Positions 31,458 to 43,620 of a stretch of DNA of 64,000 nucleotides are shown here, piece after piece. The notes under the pieces are model-generated. The model ran no database searches, was not told where the DNA came from, and saw nothing but the letters and a program-made list of their open reading frames with translations. The DNA comes from Lathyrus oleraceus (taxonomy: Eukaryota; Streptophyta; Magnoliopsida; Fabales; Fabaceae): positions 270,421,618 through 270,485,617 of the forward strand of contig NC_066584.1 in assembly GCF_024323335.1 (NCBI RefSeq). Direction: 5' to 3'. The stretch's first letter is position 1. Each line of letters opens with the position of its first letter. The translations under genes were made by a program, and so were the position numbers.

Positions 31458-33434
31458 TTAAACTACAAGCTTTCTGGCTTGGAGTTCTTCTAGTTCTTCC
31501 TTGAATCTCTTTAACAACCCTCTACAGAGCAAAATGAAACTGATTATGGCTGGAGGAGTGCTATCTTCCTTCAACTCTTCAACTGCGTCTCTTAACTTCC
31601 ATGGTAATTCTTTAGCCGCCCAATTACAGAACCCCACCAGCCCATCGAGCTTTGCACGGAACTTATCCCTATCTCCTTGCAAGAAGTTTATGGTCTTCTT
31701 AAAGGATTCATAATCTTCAATCACATACTCTCGTTCCTTCAACCATACGGAGCTGTCTTGGTGTAATGACTCTAGTTGGCTCTTCCAATAGCTGGCAGAC
31801 TCTTTTGCGTCTCTCACTTCTCGACACTTCTCCTCTCATATCATGGGTGACACCCTAGAGGCTTCAGTGGTTATATTCTTGAGTCGGCGTTCTTGATCCG
31901 CTTCAGCCTTTGCATGACGAACAGAAATGGTGAGTTCTTTTATCTGAGCCCCAAGTGTATCTCTTATCGTCTTGTTTTCCTTTGTGGCCAGATGCCACCA
32001 ATGCTCATTGTCCTGACATTCCTTCTGGGCTTTTCGTAATTGACCCTTAAGAGTATCTAGACAAAGGTCAGCTTGTTCTAGTCCCACCTTAATCTTTTTC
32101 CTCTTATGCTCCTCTTTGTTGAACTTTTCCACATGTGCTTGAAGCTGTACATCCTTTCTCTCTAGCTCCCACTTCATGGTGTTTTTCTCATTGATGAATT
32201 GTTGGAGTCTTAACTTCAACTCTTCATTCTCTCTTTCTAATTTTTCCATGGTGGTCTTGAGTTCATCCACTTCTTCGATAAGGATATGGGTGAGCTTAGG
32301 TTCAGGAAGAAGTACAGGTGTCCGAGTGACGAATGACATTTTGATCATCTCCACCCTTTCCTTTACCCAATGAGAATATGGTTCTTTTGTAATCCCATTA
32401 GCTCGCCCTAAATCAACTCTCCCTTTTCGATTGACATTCTTCTAAGCCTCTCTTATTCGTTGGAACAAGCTAGGATTCTCAACCCCAAAGTCAAGCAACA
32501 AGAAAGCTTCCAAAGACCTTGCCTCTGGAGGACCTTCCATTGGGTACCCAAGTTGTCTTAGTGATAGAACCGAGTTATAATTTACACATCCTTGAGTTCC
32601 AATAAGTGGTAGATTAGGGAAATCTCCACAGCTGAATATGATGTCCATGTTGATGTACTCTTTGGAATACCAAGAAATATCTTCGGATCAGAGCGACCCC
32701 AATCTCTGAGGCCAACTAGTATCTGTCTGTTCTACCCAAACACCTGTCTTCGGAAGATGCTCAAGAAACCACTGATATAGTAAAGGAGCACAACAAGCAA
32801 TCATTCCTTTCTTCTTGGTGTACCTATGGCTCATGTAATAGTAAACATCAGCTAACAAGGTGGGTACTGGGTTTCCGGTGAGGAAGACGCAAATAGCAGC
32901 CATTTCTATGAAACCATCCATATTTGGGAACAGGATAATGCCATAGATGGCCAATGCAATAGCAGAGTAACAAGCGTCCCAACTTTCTGCTTTTAGTAGG
33001 GTATGAGCTCTTTCCAAGAGAAAGCTTAGCGAAAATCCTTTGGTGTTCCCTTTGACTTCTATGTTAGCCTCTACTTCCCTTTCGTCCATGTGAAGCGTGC
33101 TAGTAATGATCTCAAGGGGAAAATATTCATCTATCCCTTCAAACAGTGGCTTGTTCTTCATAGGAATCCTAATAAGACGCTCGAATTCCTCCAACGTTGG
33201 TGCTAGCTGGAAATCTTGGAATGTGAAACACCTTAAAGGTAGGTCATAGAATTTGGCCAAAGTGACTAAAGTTGTATGGTCCACTCGTTGGTTGAGGATG
33301 CTGAGTAGATTGTCATAATTCTTCCCAAAATTGATTATGTATACCGGGTGCATCTGGGAGACCAGGTCACGCAAGCTCCTTAGATCGGGATCTTTAAACT
33401 TGAAAGAGTAAATGTTTCTCTTGCTTGATTCCAT
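31458..33434 (-). pseudogene. Ogre-2 ORF1, DUF7745-like plus long coiled coil, three in-frame stops
   Basis: One minus-strand frame of about 659 codons begins MESSKRNIYSFKFKDPDL and shows the ORF1 signatures RCFTFQDFQLAPTLEEF, GIILFPNMDGFIEMAAICVF, GNPVPTLLADVYYY, CCAPLLYQWFL, CGDFPNLPLIGTQGCVNYN and LRQLGYP. The C-terminal 300 residues are heptad-rich (LKTTMEKLERENEELKLRLQQ), so the coiled coil is clearly longer than in Ogre-1. Stops: TGA 32688-32690, TAG 32442-32444 (Trp expected), TGA 31836-31838. The complete N-terminus makes this the better reference for the ORF1 start. Function unknown. Confidence 0.85.
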
Positions 33435-33512
33435 GCTTCTTGAATTCCCGCAACTTATGATACTCAGATTCCTTGGAAATAAAATAATATGAATGTTATG
33501 TTATGAATAATG

Positions 33513-33517
33513 CTATG
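33513..33517. repeat. Target-site duplication of the chromovirus (left)
   Basis: CTATG lies directly before TGTAACACCC. The identical CTATG follows the other LTR at 42117-42121. This perfect 5-bp duplication marks the insertion into the Ogre-2 leader. Confidence 0.95.
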
Positions 33518-35552
33518 TGTAACACCCATCTAAAATACCCCAATAATTAATTAGAACAACAAAATATGAATCAGAGTAGATATGTAATTTCAGGGTGTCA
33601 CACTTGACACTTCACACCATTCACCAAAATCACTTGTCATGCTCATTTATTAATCAAAATAAAACATTGCACAATTCGCAGCGGATAGAAATCTAACAAC
33701 ATGCAAACCATGTAACACATTACATGTAAAATTGTTCAACAACCAAAAATGAAAAACAAAGTAAAACATCCCGTCCCGATGTTACATATACCAGAGCATG
33801 ACCCACTAAGGAACTACACTAGACTCCAAGCACTAGCTTCTACTCAATCACTGCTCGTTACCTGAAACATAATTGTAAGGGTGAGTTCCTCAATCGATAT
33901 AATAAGCATTATAAAATATCATGTAATGCTAAGTAAATTAACACATTCATCACCCTACTCATATCACACATTCAGCAACGGCAACATCAACTCATAATCA
34001 TACTCAACACAAACACAAAACACACGTATAATATTGGAATACATCCATTCATATTATACGCCATACATACATTATGAAATGAGACTCCATGCATGCGGTA
34101 CCGACTATTCGTGAACACATAGTTCAACCTCACCGATCAAACCCAGATACGGCTACCAAGCTCACTAGTCTCACTCATTTGAGACCTAGTGACTCACTCA
34201 CTAATTCCTCACCATGGGAATTAGCTACCACCATAAAGGCTATGCTATGCACGCTAAATAACCTAGCATGCAAACATCAACAACAATCCACAATGAACAT
34301 ATGCTCACACTCTAAGCCATAAACAGTCCATCCACAATTGCATACATAATAGATATATTCACAGCATTATGCATACCATCATACATCATCGGCATATTTA
34401 TCACAGAATCATATCATGGCATGCCAAATAATAAATCACAGTATTAGCACACTCTACTAATACCTATACTGCTCAAAACAACGGGAAATGATCCCTACTA
34501 TATCATACATCAACTAAATTACATCACTCAGCTGAAACGACCAAAACTGCACAACAACAGCTCAGAAAAATCAAACTTCTGCCCATACACGTATGCCTCA
34601 TGCCCATACGCATATGGCACATTTCCTAGCCAAGCCCATACGCGTATGGCCTGTCTCATACGCGTATGATACGCGTACCACTTCTCCCATACGCGTACCA
34701 ACAGAGACAAAACTACGTTAGAACATCATCTTCTTCATTCATACGCGTATGGCCTCACCCCATACGCGTACCACTCACAGGCTACGCGTAAGTACACGCG
34801 TATCAGCACCAGTCTCCTCCCCTCCAGGCCATCTCATACGCGTATGGCCTAGTGTCATACGCGTATGACCAGAAACCAAAATTCCAGATCTGCTATGGGT
34901 TTTTCTCTGCTACGAGATTTCTCAAATCCAACCTCTCACAGTCCAATTTTTACACAGCATTCGTTCATATTATCTAACACAGATCATACCCATTCAATTT
35001 CACAATTTCTAACCTTATTACATCTAATTCCTACGAATTTTCTTCAATTATAAACCCATATCTCATTCATCCATAAGTTCACAATTTGCAGCATTCATCA
35101 TCCTGATTAGAGTCAATTCAATGGCTTATTACTACCCATTACATGTTAACCCATAATGCCCATTAAACGACGATAAACCCCCTTACCTGAGTTAATCCGG
35201 CAAATCCTTTAACTTCAAGCTTTTCCCTTCTTCAACCCTTTTTCTCTTGCTCTTCCTTTTTGCCCTTTTTCCACTTTTTAGTCGCTTCTCTGTTTTCACG
35301 TGTAAAAACCTTTTTACTAAATGGGAGTCTTTACCGATTCCAAAAATCGTTCCAATTCCAACTTTATTATTCCAATAATAATAATCCAATAATATTCCAA
35401 TTATTTAATTAAATTAATAAATATACTAATAATAATATATATGAAGGGTTTATCTTTTATTTTGAAAAATAATACCCTCTCATTCATATTATCATCATAA
35501 TATACTATTAAACTTAAATTAAATAATTATCATATTTTATCGGGGTGTTACA
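33518..35552 (-). repeat. Chromovirus 3' LTR (2035 bp)
   Basis: The ends are TGTAACACCC and GGGTGTTACA, a 10-bp terminal inverted repeat that is longer than the usual TG...CA. A cluster of ACGCGT-centred palindromes lies at about 34580-34870. The short ORFs within are not supported. Confidence 0.93.
34575..34870. repeat. Cluster of CATACGCGTATG-like palindromes in the chromovirus LTR
   Basis: About eleven sites centred on ACGCGT (or ACACGT/ACGCAT variants) occur in under 300 bases; several are the perfect 12-bp palindrome CATACGCGTATG, separated by unrelated 10-40 base spacers. The other LTR has the same cluster at 41150-41430, differing by a 20-bp deletion and a 9-bp insertion that both fall inside the cluster. 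Confidence 0.85.
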
Positions 35553-35565
35553 ACTCTCCCCCACT
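35553..35565 (-). other. Chromovirus polypurine tract
   Basis: The minus strand reads AGTGGGGGAGAGT directly before the LTR, the expected position for the plus-strand primer. Confidence 0.85.
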
Positions 35566-35594
35566 AAAAGAGTTTTCGTCCTCGAAAACATACC

Positions 35595-38500
35595 TCAAGC
35601 GAATAACTCTGGATAAGACTCCTTCATCTGACTCTCAAGTTCCCAAGTCACATTGCCACCTGCTGGTCCTCCCCAAGCTACCTTTACCAAAGCAATCTCT
35701 TTACCCCGCAACTGCTTCAACTCTCGATCCTCGATCCTCATAGGTGATGTTTCAACAGTCAGGTTATCTCTCACCTGTACATCATCTACTTGGACCACAT
35801 GCGACGGATCAGGAATGTACCTCCTCAACTGAGACACATGAAAAACCTCATGCAAATTCGCAAGTGACGGTGGTAAAGCGATACGATAGGCTACCTCCCC
35901 TATCCTCTCCAAAATCTGATAAGGACCAATAAATCGAGGTGTCAACTTCTTCGACTTCAAAGCTCGACCAACCCCAGTTATCGGAGTAACACGAAGAAAC
36001 ACATGATCTCCCTCTTGAAACTCAAGTGACTTCCTCCTCTTGTCGTGATAACTCTTCTGACGACTCTGAGCAATCCTCATCTTCTCCTGAATCATCTTAA
36101 TCTTTTCCGTAGTTTGTTGAACAATCTCCGGTCCAACCACAGCACTCTCACCGAACTCATACCAACATAAAGGTGTCCGACATCTCCTACCATACAAAGC
36201 TTCAAACGGTGCCATACCAATGCTCGAATGAAAACTATTGTTGTAGGTAAACTCAATCAAAGGTAAATAACAATCCCAAGCACCTCCCTTTTCCAAAACA
36301 CAAGCCCTCAAAAGATCCTCCAGTGACTGAATCGTCCTCTCAGTCTGACCATCAGTCTGCGGATGATATGCAGAACTCAATCTCAGCTTAGTTCCCAAAG
36401 CCCTCTGCAAACCTTCCCAGAACTCCGATGTAAATCTAGGATCTCTGTCTGAAACAATACTCGACGGAATACCATGCAAACTTACAATTTTCTCAATATA
36501 AAACTCAGCTAATCTCTCTAACGGATAATCCATTATGATCGGAATGAAATGAGCCGATTTTGTCAATCTGTCAACAATCACCCAAATAGCTTCAAAATTC
36601 TTAATTGTCCTCGGTAAACCAGAAACAAAATCCATACTGATACTATCCCACTTCCACTCTGAAATAGCCAACGGTTGCATTAGCCCAGACGGCTTCTGAT
36701 GCTCAATCTTTGACTTCTGACAAGTCAAACAAGAATAAACAAAACTCGCAATTTCTCTTTTCATTCCCGGCCACCAAAATAACTTTTTCAAATCATGATA
36801 CATCTTCGTAGCCCCAGGATGAATACTCAGGCCACTACGATGTCCTTCCTCAAGAATACTCTTCTTAAGTTCGGTAACATCCGGAATACACACCCGATTA
36901 CCAAATTTCAAAACACCATTCTCATCAACTCTGAATTCACCACCTTGAACTTGATTCACTAGAGTCAACTTATCAACCAAAAGCACATCGGATTTCTGAC
37001 CCTCTCTAATCTCATCCAGAATACCACTCGTTAACTTCAACATTCCCAATTTAACACTATTGTGAGTACTCTCACACACCAAACTCAAGTCTCTAAACTG
37101 CTCAATTAAATCCAATTCCTTAACCATTAACATAGACATATGCAATGATTTCCGACTCAATGCATCAGCCACTACGTTTGCTTTACCCGGATGGTAATTC
37201 AAACCAAAGTCATAATCCTTCAGAAACTCTAACCATCTCCTCTGTCTCATATTCAGCTCTTTCTGATCAAACAAATACTTTAAACTTTTATGGTCACTGA
37301 AAACCTCAAATCTTGACCCGTACAAGTAATGCCTCCATAACTTCAGAACAAATACCACAGTTGCCAACTCTAAATCGTGTGTCGGATAGTTCCTCTCATG
37401 AACCTTCAGTTGTCTCGAAGCATAAGCTACAACCTGCTTATTCTGCATCAAAACACCACCCAAACCCAACAATGAAGCATCACAGTAAACCTCAAATGGT
37501 TCCGACGGACTTGGTAATATCATAATAGGAGCAATAGTTAACCTTCTCTTTAACTCTTGGAAACCTTCTTCACATTTTGAGTCCCAAACAAACGCTTGCC
37601 CCTTTCTAGTCAACATCGTCAACGGTAACGCCAACTTAGAAAATCCCTCAATGAATTTCCTATAATAACCTGCAAGTCCAAGAAAACTCCTTATCTCAGA
37701 AACTGACTTCGGAGCTTCCCACTTAGATACTGCTTCTATCTTAGAAGGATCAACAGCAATACCACCTCTTGAAACCACATGACCAAGAAAACTAACCTCT
37801 TCTAACCAAAATTCACACTTGGACAATTTAGCAAATAACTTCTTTTCTCGTAGAACTCCTAAAACCACTCTCAAATATTCAGCATGCTCTTCTTCAGATT
37901 TCGAATACACCAAAATATCGTCCATAAACACCACAACAAACTTGTCTAGGTACGGATGGAAAATCCTATTCATATACTCCATAAATACCCCAGGCGCATT
38001 AGTCACACCAAAAGGCATTACAAAATACTCATAATGTCCATACCTTGTTTTGAAAGTAGTCTTTTGAATATCCTCAGTTTTCACACGTATCTGATGATAC
38101 CTCGATCTCAAATCTATTTTGCTGAACACACTCGCACCAACCAACTGATCCATCAAATCATCAATCCTCGGCAAAGGATACCGATTCTTGATCGTCACTT
38201 TATTCAGTTGCCTGTAGTCCACACACAACCTCATAGTACCTTCTTTCTTCTTAACCAATAACACTGGTGCGCCCCACGGTGACACACTCGGACGAATAAA
38301 TTTCTTATCCAACAGATCTTCCAGCTGACTCTTCAATTCAGTTAACTCAACAGCAGACATACGGTACGGAGCCATCGATATCGGCCTAGTACCAGGTACC
38401 AAATTAATCGAGAACTCAACTTCACGCTCTGGCGGTAATTCGTTCACTTCTTCAGGAAACACATCAGGAAAATCACACACCACGGCTAGATCGCAAATCA

Positions 38501-39965
38501 CCAGTTTATCTTTAGCCTCCAAAGTTGCTAACAGCATAAACAACTCTGCCCCATCTGCTACTGCCTCATTCACCTGCCTTGCTGATAGAAACAAACTCTT
38601 TCCTTCCTCAATCTCAAGAAAGATCACAGTCTTATCAAAACAGTTGATATAAACTCGGTTAAACACCAACCAGTTCATACCCAGGATAACATCAATCTGC
38701 ACTAGTGGAAGACACACAAGGTCCATCCCAAAGTCTCTACCAAAAATACTCAAAGGACAATTTAAACAAACTGAAGTAGTAGTCACTGAACCCTTCGCAG
38801 GAGTATCAATCACCATACTCCCATGCATCTCAGATATCTCTAATTTAAGTTTCACAGCACAATCCAAAGATATAAAGGAATGAGTCGCACCTGTGTCAAT
38901 AATAGCTACAAGAGGAAAGCCATTAATATAACACGTACCTCAGATCAAACAATCATCTGCAGAAGTCTCAGAACCCGATAAAGCAAAGACCTTGCCTCCC
39001 GACTGGTTCTCTTTCTTCGACTTAGTACACTGTGGACTGATATGACCCACCTCTCCACAGTTGAAACAAGTCATAGTCTTCAACCGGCACTCTGCAGCCA
39101 AGTGACCACCTTTGCCACACTTGAAACACTTCTTCTCAGTACTGGTACACTCATGGATACGATGTCCAGCCTGACCACATCTGTAACACTTAGCAGGGGC
39201 ACTGGAGTCTCCCCCACTAGGTCTCTTCATCCCACTCTGTCTCTGGAAACCTTTGCCAGCTGCATACGGTTTCCCACGATCATTCTGATTCTTGCCTTTC
39301 CTATCAACCCTCTGCTGATAGCTCTTCGCTCTGGCCTTGGTATCCTGTTCAAAAATCCTGCAACAGTCAACCAAGTCAGAAAACACTCTAATCCGCTGAT
39401 ACCCAATAGCCTGCTTGATCTCGGGACGTAACCCGCTCTCAAACTTCACACATTTTGAAAATTCCCCAGTAGCCTCATCATAGGGAGTGTAATACTTCGA
39501 CAGCTCTGCGAACTTAGCAGCATACTCAGTAACAGACCGGTTGCCCTGCTTCAATTCTAAGAACTCTATCTCTTTCTTTCCTCTGACATCCTCTGGAAAG
39601 TACTTCCTCAGGAATCTCTCTCTGAACACCGCCCAAGTGATCTCAGCACTCCCAGCAGCTTCCAACTCAGTGCGGGCAGCAACCCACCAATCATCTGCTT
39701 CCTCTGACAGCATATGCGTACCGAACCTGACCTTCTGGTTATCGGCACACTCAGTCACTCGGAAGATCCTCTCGATCTCCTTCAACCACTTCTGAGCACC
39801 ATCTGGATCGTATGCTCCCTTGAACATTGGAGGATTGTTCTTCTGGAACTCACTCAGTTGACGAGCAGCTCCCAATCCCACAACATTCGGATTCCCTCCA
39901 AGTACTCCAGCTAGCATACCCAGAGCCTCAGCAATCGCAACATCGTCTCTACCTTTTCCAGCCAT
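35595..39965 (-). pseudogene. Chromovirus Gag-Pol, one frame with a single UGA at the Gag/protease junction
   Basis: From the ATG at 39965: Gag domain (residues about 45-230; FKGAYDPDGAQKWLKEIERIF) and zinc knuckles at about 260-273, 280-293 and 300-313. Then TGA at 38940-38942, followed in the same frame by protease ([13 protein letters not shown], just downstream of the stop), RT ([20 protein letters not shown]), RNase H ([30 protein letters not shown]) and integrase ([19 protein letters not shown] in SMDFVSG, SDRDPRF and GQTERTIQ). The C-terminus ([15 protein letters not shown]...TWELESQM) is chromodomain-like and would direct integration to heterochromatin. In RT the usual SGYHQI reads SRYHQI. 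The stop is either a CGA-to-TGA lesion or a read-through site. Confidence 0.93.
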
Positions 39966-40075
39966 CTCTATTCTGAGTTAATCCAACAAGCTAAAACAAT
40001 AAGTACTGATAGGGTTACACAACACCTATCACATACAGGGAAACAGAATAATTACGACTCGACTCGACCGACTAT

Positions 40076-40087
40076 GCTCTGATACCA
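40076..40087 (-). other. Chromovirus primer binding site, initiator Met-tRNA type
   Basis: The minus strand reads TGGTATCAGAGC four bases inside the 5' LTR boundary. It is the same primer type as the copia element and differs from the tRNA-Arg type of the Ogre copies. Confidence 0.88.
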
Positions 40088-40091
40088 CTAA

Positions 40092-42116
40092 TGTAACACC
40101 CATCTAAAATACCCCAATAATTAATTAGAACAACAAAATATGAATCAGAGTAGATATGCAATTTCAGGGTGTCACACTTGACACTTCACACCATTCACCA
40201 AAATCACTTGTCATGCTCATTTATTAATCAAAATAAAACATTGCACAATTCGCAGCGGATAGAAATCTAACAACATGCAAACCATGTAACACATTACATG
40301 TAAAATTGTTCAACAACCAAAAATGAAAAACAAAGTAAAACATCCCGTCCCGATGTTATATATACCAGAGCATGACCCACTAAGGAACTACACTAGACTC
40401 CAAGCACTAGCTTCTACTCAATCACTGCTCGTTACCTGAAACATAGTTGTAAGGGTGAGTTCCTCAATCGATATAATAAGCATTATAAAATATCATGTAA
40501 TGCTAAGTAAATTAACACATTCATCACCCTACTCATATCACACATTCAGCAACGGCAACATCAACTCATAATCATACTCAACACAAACACAAAACACACG
40601 TATAATATTGGAATACATCCATTCATATTATACGCCATACATACATTATGAAATGAGACTCCATGCATGCGGTACCGACTATTCGTGAACACATAGTTCA
40701 ACCTCACCGATCAAACCCAGATACGGCTACCAAGCTCACTAGTCCCACTCACTTGAGACCTAGTGACTCACTCACTAATTCCTCACCATGGGAATTAACT
40801 ACCACCATAAAGGCTATGCTATGCACGCTAAATCACCTAGCATGCAAACATCAACAACAATCCACAATGAACATATGCTCACACTCTAAGCCATAATCAA
40901 TCCATCCACAATTGCATACATAATAGATATATTCACAGCATTATGCATACCATCATACATCATCGGCATATTTATCACAGAATCATATCATGTCATGCCA
41001 AATAATAAATCACAGTATTAGCACACTCTACTAATACCTATACTGCTCAAAACAATGGGAAATGATCCCTACTATATCATACATCAACTAAATTACATCA
41101 CTCAGCTAAAACGACCAAAACTGCACAACAACAGCTCAGAAAAATCAAACTTCTGCCCATACACGTATGCCTCATGCCCATACGCGTATGACACATTTCC
41201 TAGCCAAGCCCATACGCGTATGATACGCGTACCACTTCTCCCATACGCGTACCAATAGAGACAAAACTACGTTAGAACATCATCTTCTTCATTCATACGC
41301 GTATGGCCTCACCCCATACGCGTACCACTCACAGGCTACGCGTAAGTACACGCGTATGGCGCGTATCAGCACCAGTCTCCTCCCCTCCAGGCCATCTCAT
41401 ACGCGTATGGCCTAGTGTCATACGCGTATGACCAGAAACCAAAATTCCAGATCTGCTATGGGTTTTTCTCTGCTACGAGATTTCTCAAATCCAACCTCTC
41501 ACAGTCCAATTTTTACACAACATTCGTTCATATTATCTAACACAGATCATACCCATTCAATTTCACAATTTCTAACCTTATTACATCTAATTCCTACGAA
41601 TTTTCTTCAATTATAAACCCATATCTCATTCATCCATAAGTTCACAATTTGCAGCATTCATCATCCTGATTAGAGTCAATTCAATGGCTTATTACTACCC
41701 ATTACATGTTAACCCATAATGCCCATTAAACGACGATAAACCCCCCTTACCTGAGTTAATCTGGCAAATCCTTTAACTTCAAGCTTTTCCCTTCTTCAAC
41801 CCTTTTTCTCTTGCTCTTCCTTTTTGCCCTTTTTCCACTTTTTAGTCGCTTCTCTGTTTTCACGTGTAAAAACCTTTTTACTAAATGGGACTCTTTACCG
41901 ATTCCAAAAATCGTTCCAATTCCAACTTTATTATTCCAATAATAATAATCCAATAATATTCCAATTATTTAATTAAATTAATAAATATACTAATAATAAT
42001 ATATATGAAGGGTTTATCTTTTATTTTGAAAAATAATACCCTCTCATTCATATTATCATCATAATATACTATTAAACTTAAATTAAATAATTATCATATT
42101 TTATCGGGGTGTTACA
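40092..42116 (-). repeat. Chromovirus 5' LTR (2025 bp)
   Basis: Aligns to 33518-35552. The length difference is fully explained by a 20-bp loss, a 9-bp gain and one extra C. It has the same palindrome cluster and the same 10-bp terminal inverted repeat. Confidence 0.93.
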
Positions 42117-42905
42117 CTATGCATGCCACAGGTAGGTCAACATACAGGCCGTGAGAGTGGGTATCCTTGGTTACTAAACAAAACCCTTTTGGGAGGATGC
42201 TAAAGTTAGGAGGTTCCCAAAGTCATCAATCACTATTTAGGAAGGTTATTGTCATGACGAAAGCTCATCCGCCAATAACGTCCCTAAAAAGAGTCTCGTC
42301 TGGGTGAGGCCTTCGTATGGTTCCAAAGAGGAAGACTCCTAGTGGGTCCATACTACACAACTCTCGAGTCCAAGGTTCTAATAAGGTTCTCAGAGTCATA
42401 GATCGAGGTTGGGAATACTACTGTAAGGTAGTAATACGCCCAAGGGATCTCATCTGATTGGGGCTTTCGTATTAACCCAATAAGTCTGAGACTTTTCAGG
42501 TAAATACTACATAACCGCCAGATATAGTGGGTTAAAAGGTCCCTAGAGTCATTGATCCAACTTGAGAATACTATCGTCGTGACGAAGACTCGTTGGGCAA
42601 TAATATCTCAAGAGAATCTCCTCTAGGCAGGGTCTTCGTATCTTCCCAACAAGGAAGACTCCTTGTGGGCGTCCACTATGCAACCACCAACTTAATCTTA
42701 TGGTTTTTCTCATACTCGGGTGGAGAGCCTATCTCACAAAGTACCACCAATCAGGGAACCCCAATAATACATAGCCAATAAAACACCAGACAATAATTAT
42801 GACAAAATAATAATAACAAAATAAATAACAAACAAACAAACAATATTAACACACAATACAGAAACTGAACTAAATTAGGCTTCACTCCCTTTTGCTTGGA
42901 GCTAG
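42117..42905 (-). other. Ogre-2 untranslated leader
   Basis: Continues the leader interrupted at 33517. It contains two diverged direct repeats about 320 bp apart (around 42255 and 42576) that share GACGAA(A)G, CTTCGTAT and GGAAGACTCCT. No coding sequence seen. Confidence 0.6.
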
Positions 42906-42923
42906 TCCCCAGCAGAGTCGCCA
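42906..42923 (-). other. Ogre-2 primer binding site, tRNA-Arg type
   Basis: The minus strand reads TGGCGACTCTGCTGGGGA, identical to the Ogre-1 primer site, two bases after the LTR end (TGCGACA at 42926). Confidence 0.88.
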
Positions 42924-43310
42924 TCTGTCGCATCTCGAAAAATACGATTCCTCGCGATGGTCGCGGAAAAAATTATGTTTGAACAGAGTCGTCACTGAAC
43001 TTTATTTATCCCAATGAAGGAATATGAAAATATTAATAAAACCTTTAGGAAATAGAATAATGGTTGTCACAACCATATTCGGGTTCGGGAGTTGATTATG
43101 CAAGGGGAAGGTATTAGCACCCCTTACGTCCGTTGTACTCAACGAGAACCTTTTAGCTCAATGTTGCGATATGAATGTTAACTTAGGTTGTTTGTTTTCT
43201 TCGGGTTATAAATACATTGAAAATAGAAATTGATGGGAACCTCAGAAAGGGGAAAAGGGAGGTTTTTTATTAGTGTGCTCACGAAGATACAACAATCTGC
43301 TGCCTACATA

Positions 43311-43330
43311 TCCTTATGGTGCAATAAGGA
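43311..43330 (-). other. Hairpin 1 of the LTR two-hairpin module, Ogre-2 copy
   Basis: Perfect arms TCCTTAT/ATAAGGA with a six-base loop. Reading the minus strand, it is preceded by CTCTGAT and followed by TATGTAGGC, the same context as in Ogre-1, but with different arm sequences. Confidence 0.75.
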
Positions 43331-43620
43331 AATCAGAGCATTCGTAGTTTGGGGAACTACAATTGGTTGGTGTTTTTTATGAACAACTGCGTAGATTGCG
43401 TTCTAAAGGCTAAACGCTGGCTTGTCTACTCTCGGCGGAGGCTTAAGCACTAGTTTGTTGTGCGCATTAGAAATGATTAACATTGTTCTTTCTGAAAAGA
43501 GTTTTGATCACACGAGGGTGACAAGTTGGATTAATATGTTTGACGTTTTGTTTGATTGGTTTTGATCGCACGAGGGCGAGAAAAGATAGATTTGATGTGT
43601 TGAGATATTTTGTTGGATGA

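Larger units (their letters stand above)
33518..42116 (-). mobile_element. Complete Ty3-gypsy chromovirus (Tekay/Del-like), 8.6 kb
   Basis: Minus-strand order: 5' LTR (42116 to 40092), iMet-type PBS, gag-pol, polypurine tract, 3' LTR (35552 to 33518), with the perfect TSD CTATG. Gag has three CCHC knuckles, and Pol ends in a chromodomain-like segment; both fit Tekay/Del chromoviruses. The LTRs differ by about 18 substitutions and three indels (20 bp, 9 bp, 1 bp), so about 99 % identity and an insertion older than Ogre-1 but still recent. A single stop codon interrupts 1457 codons. Confidence 0.93.
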
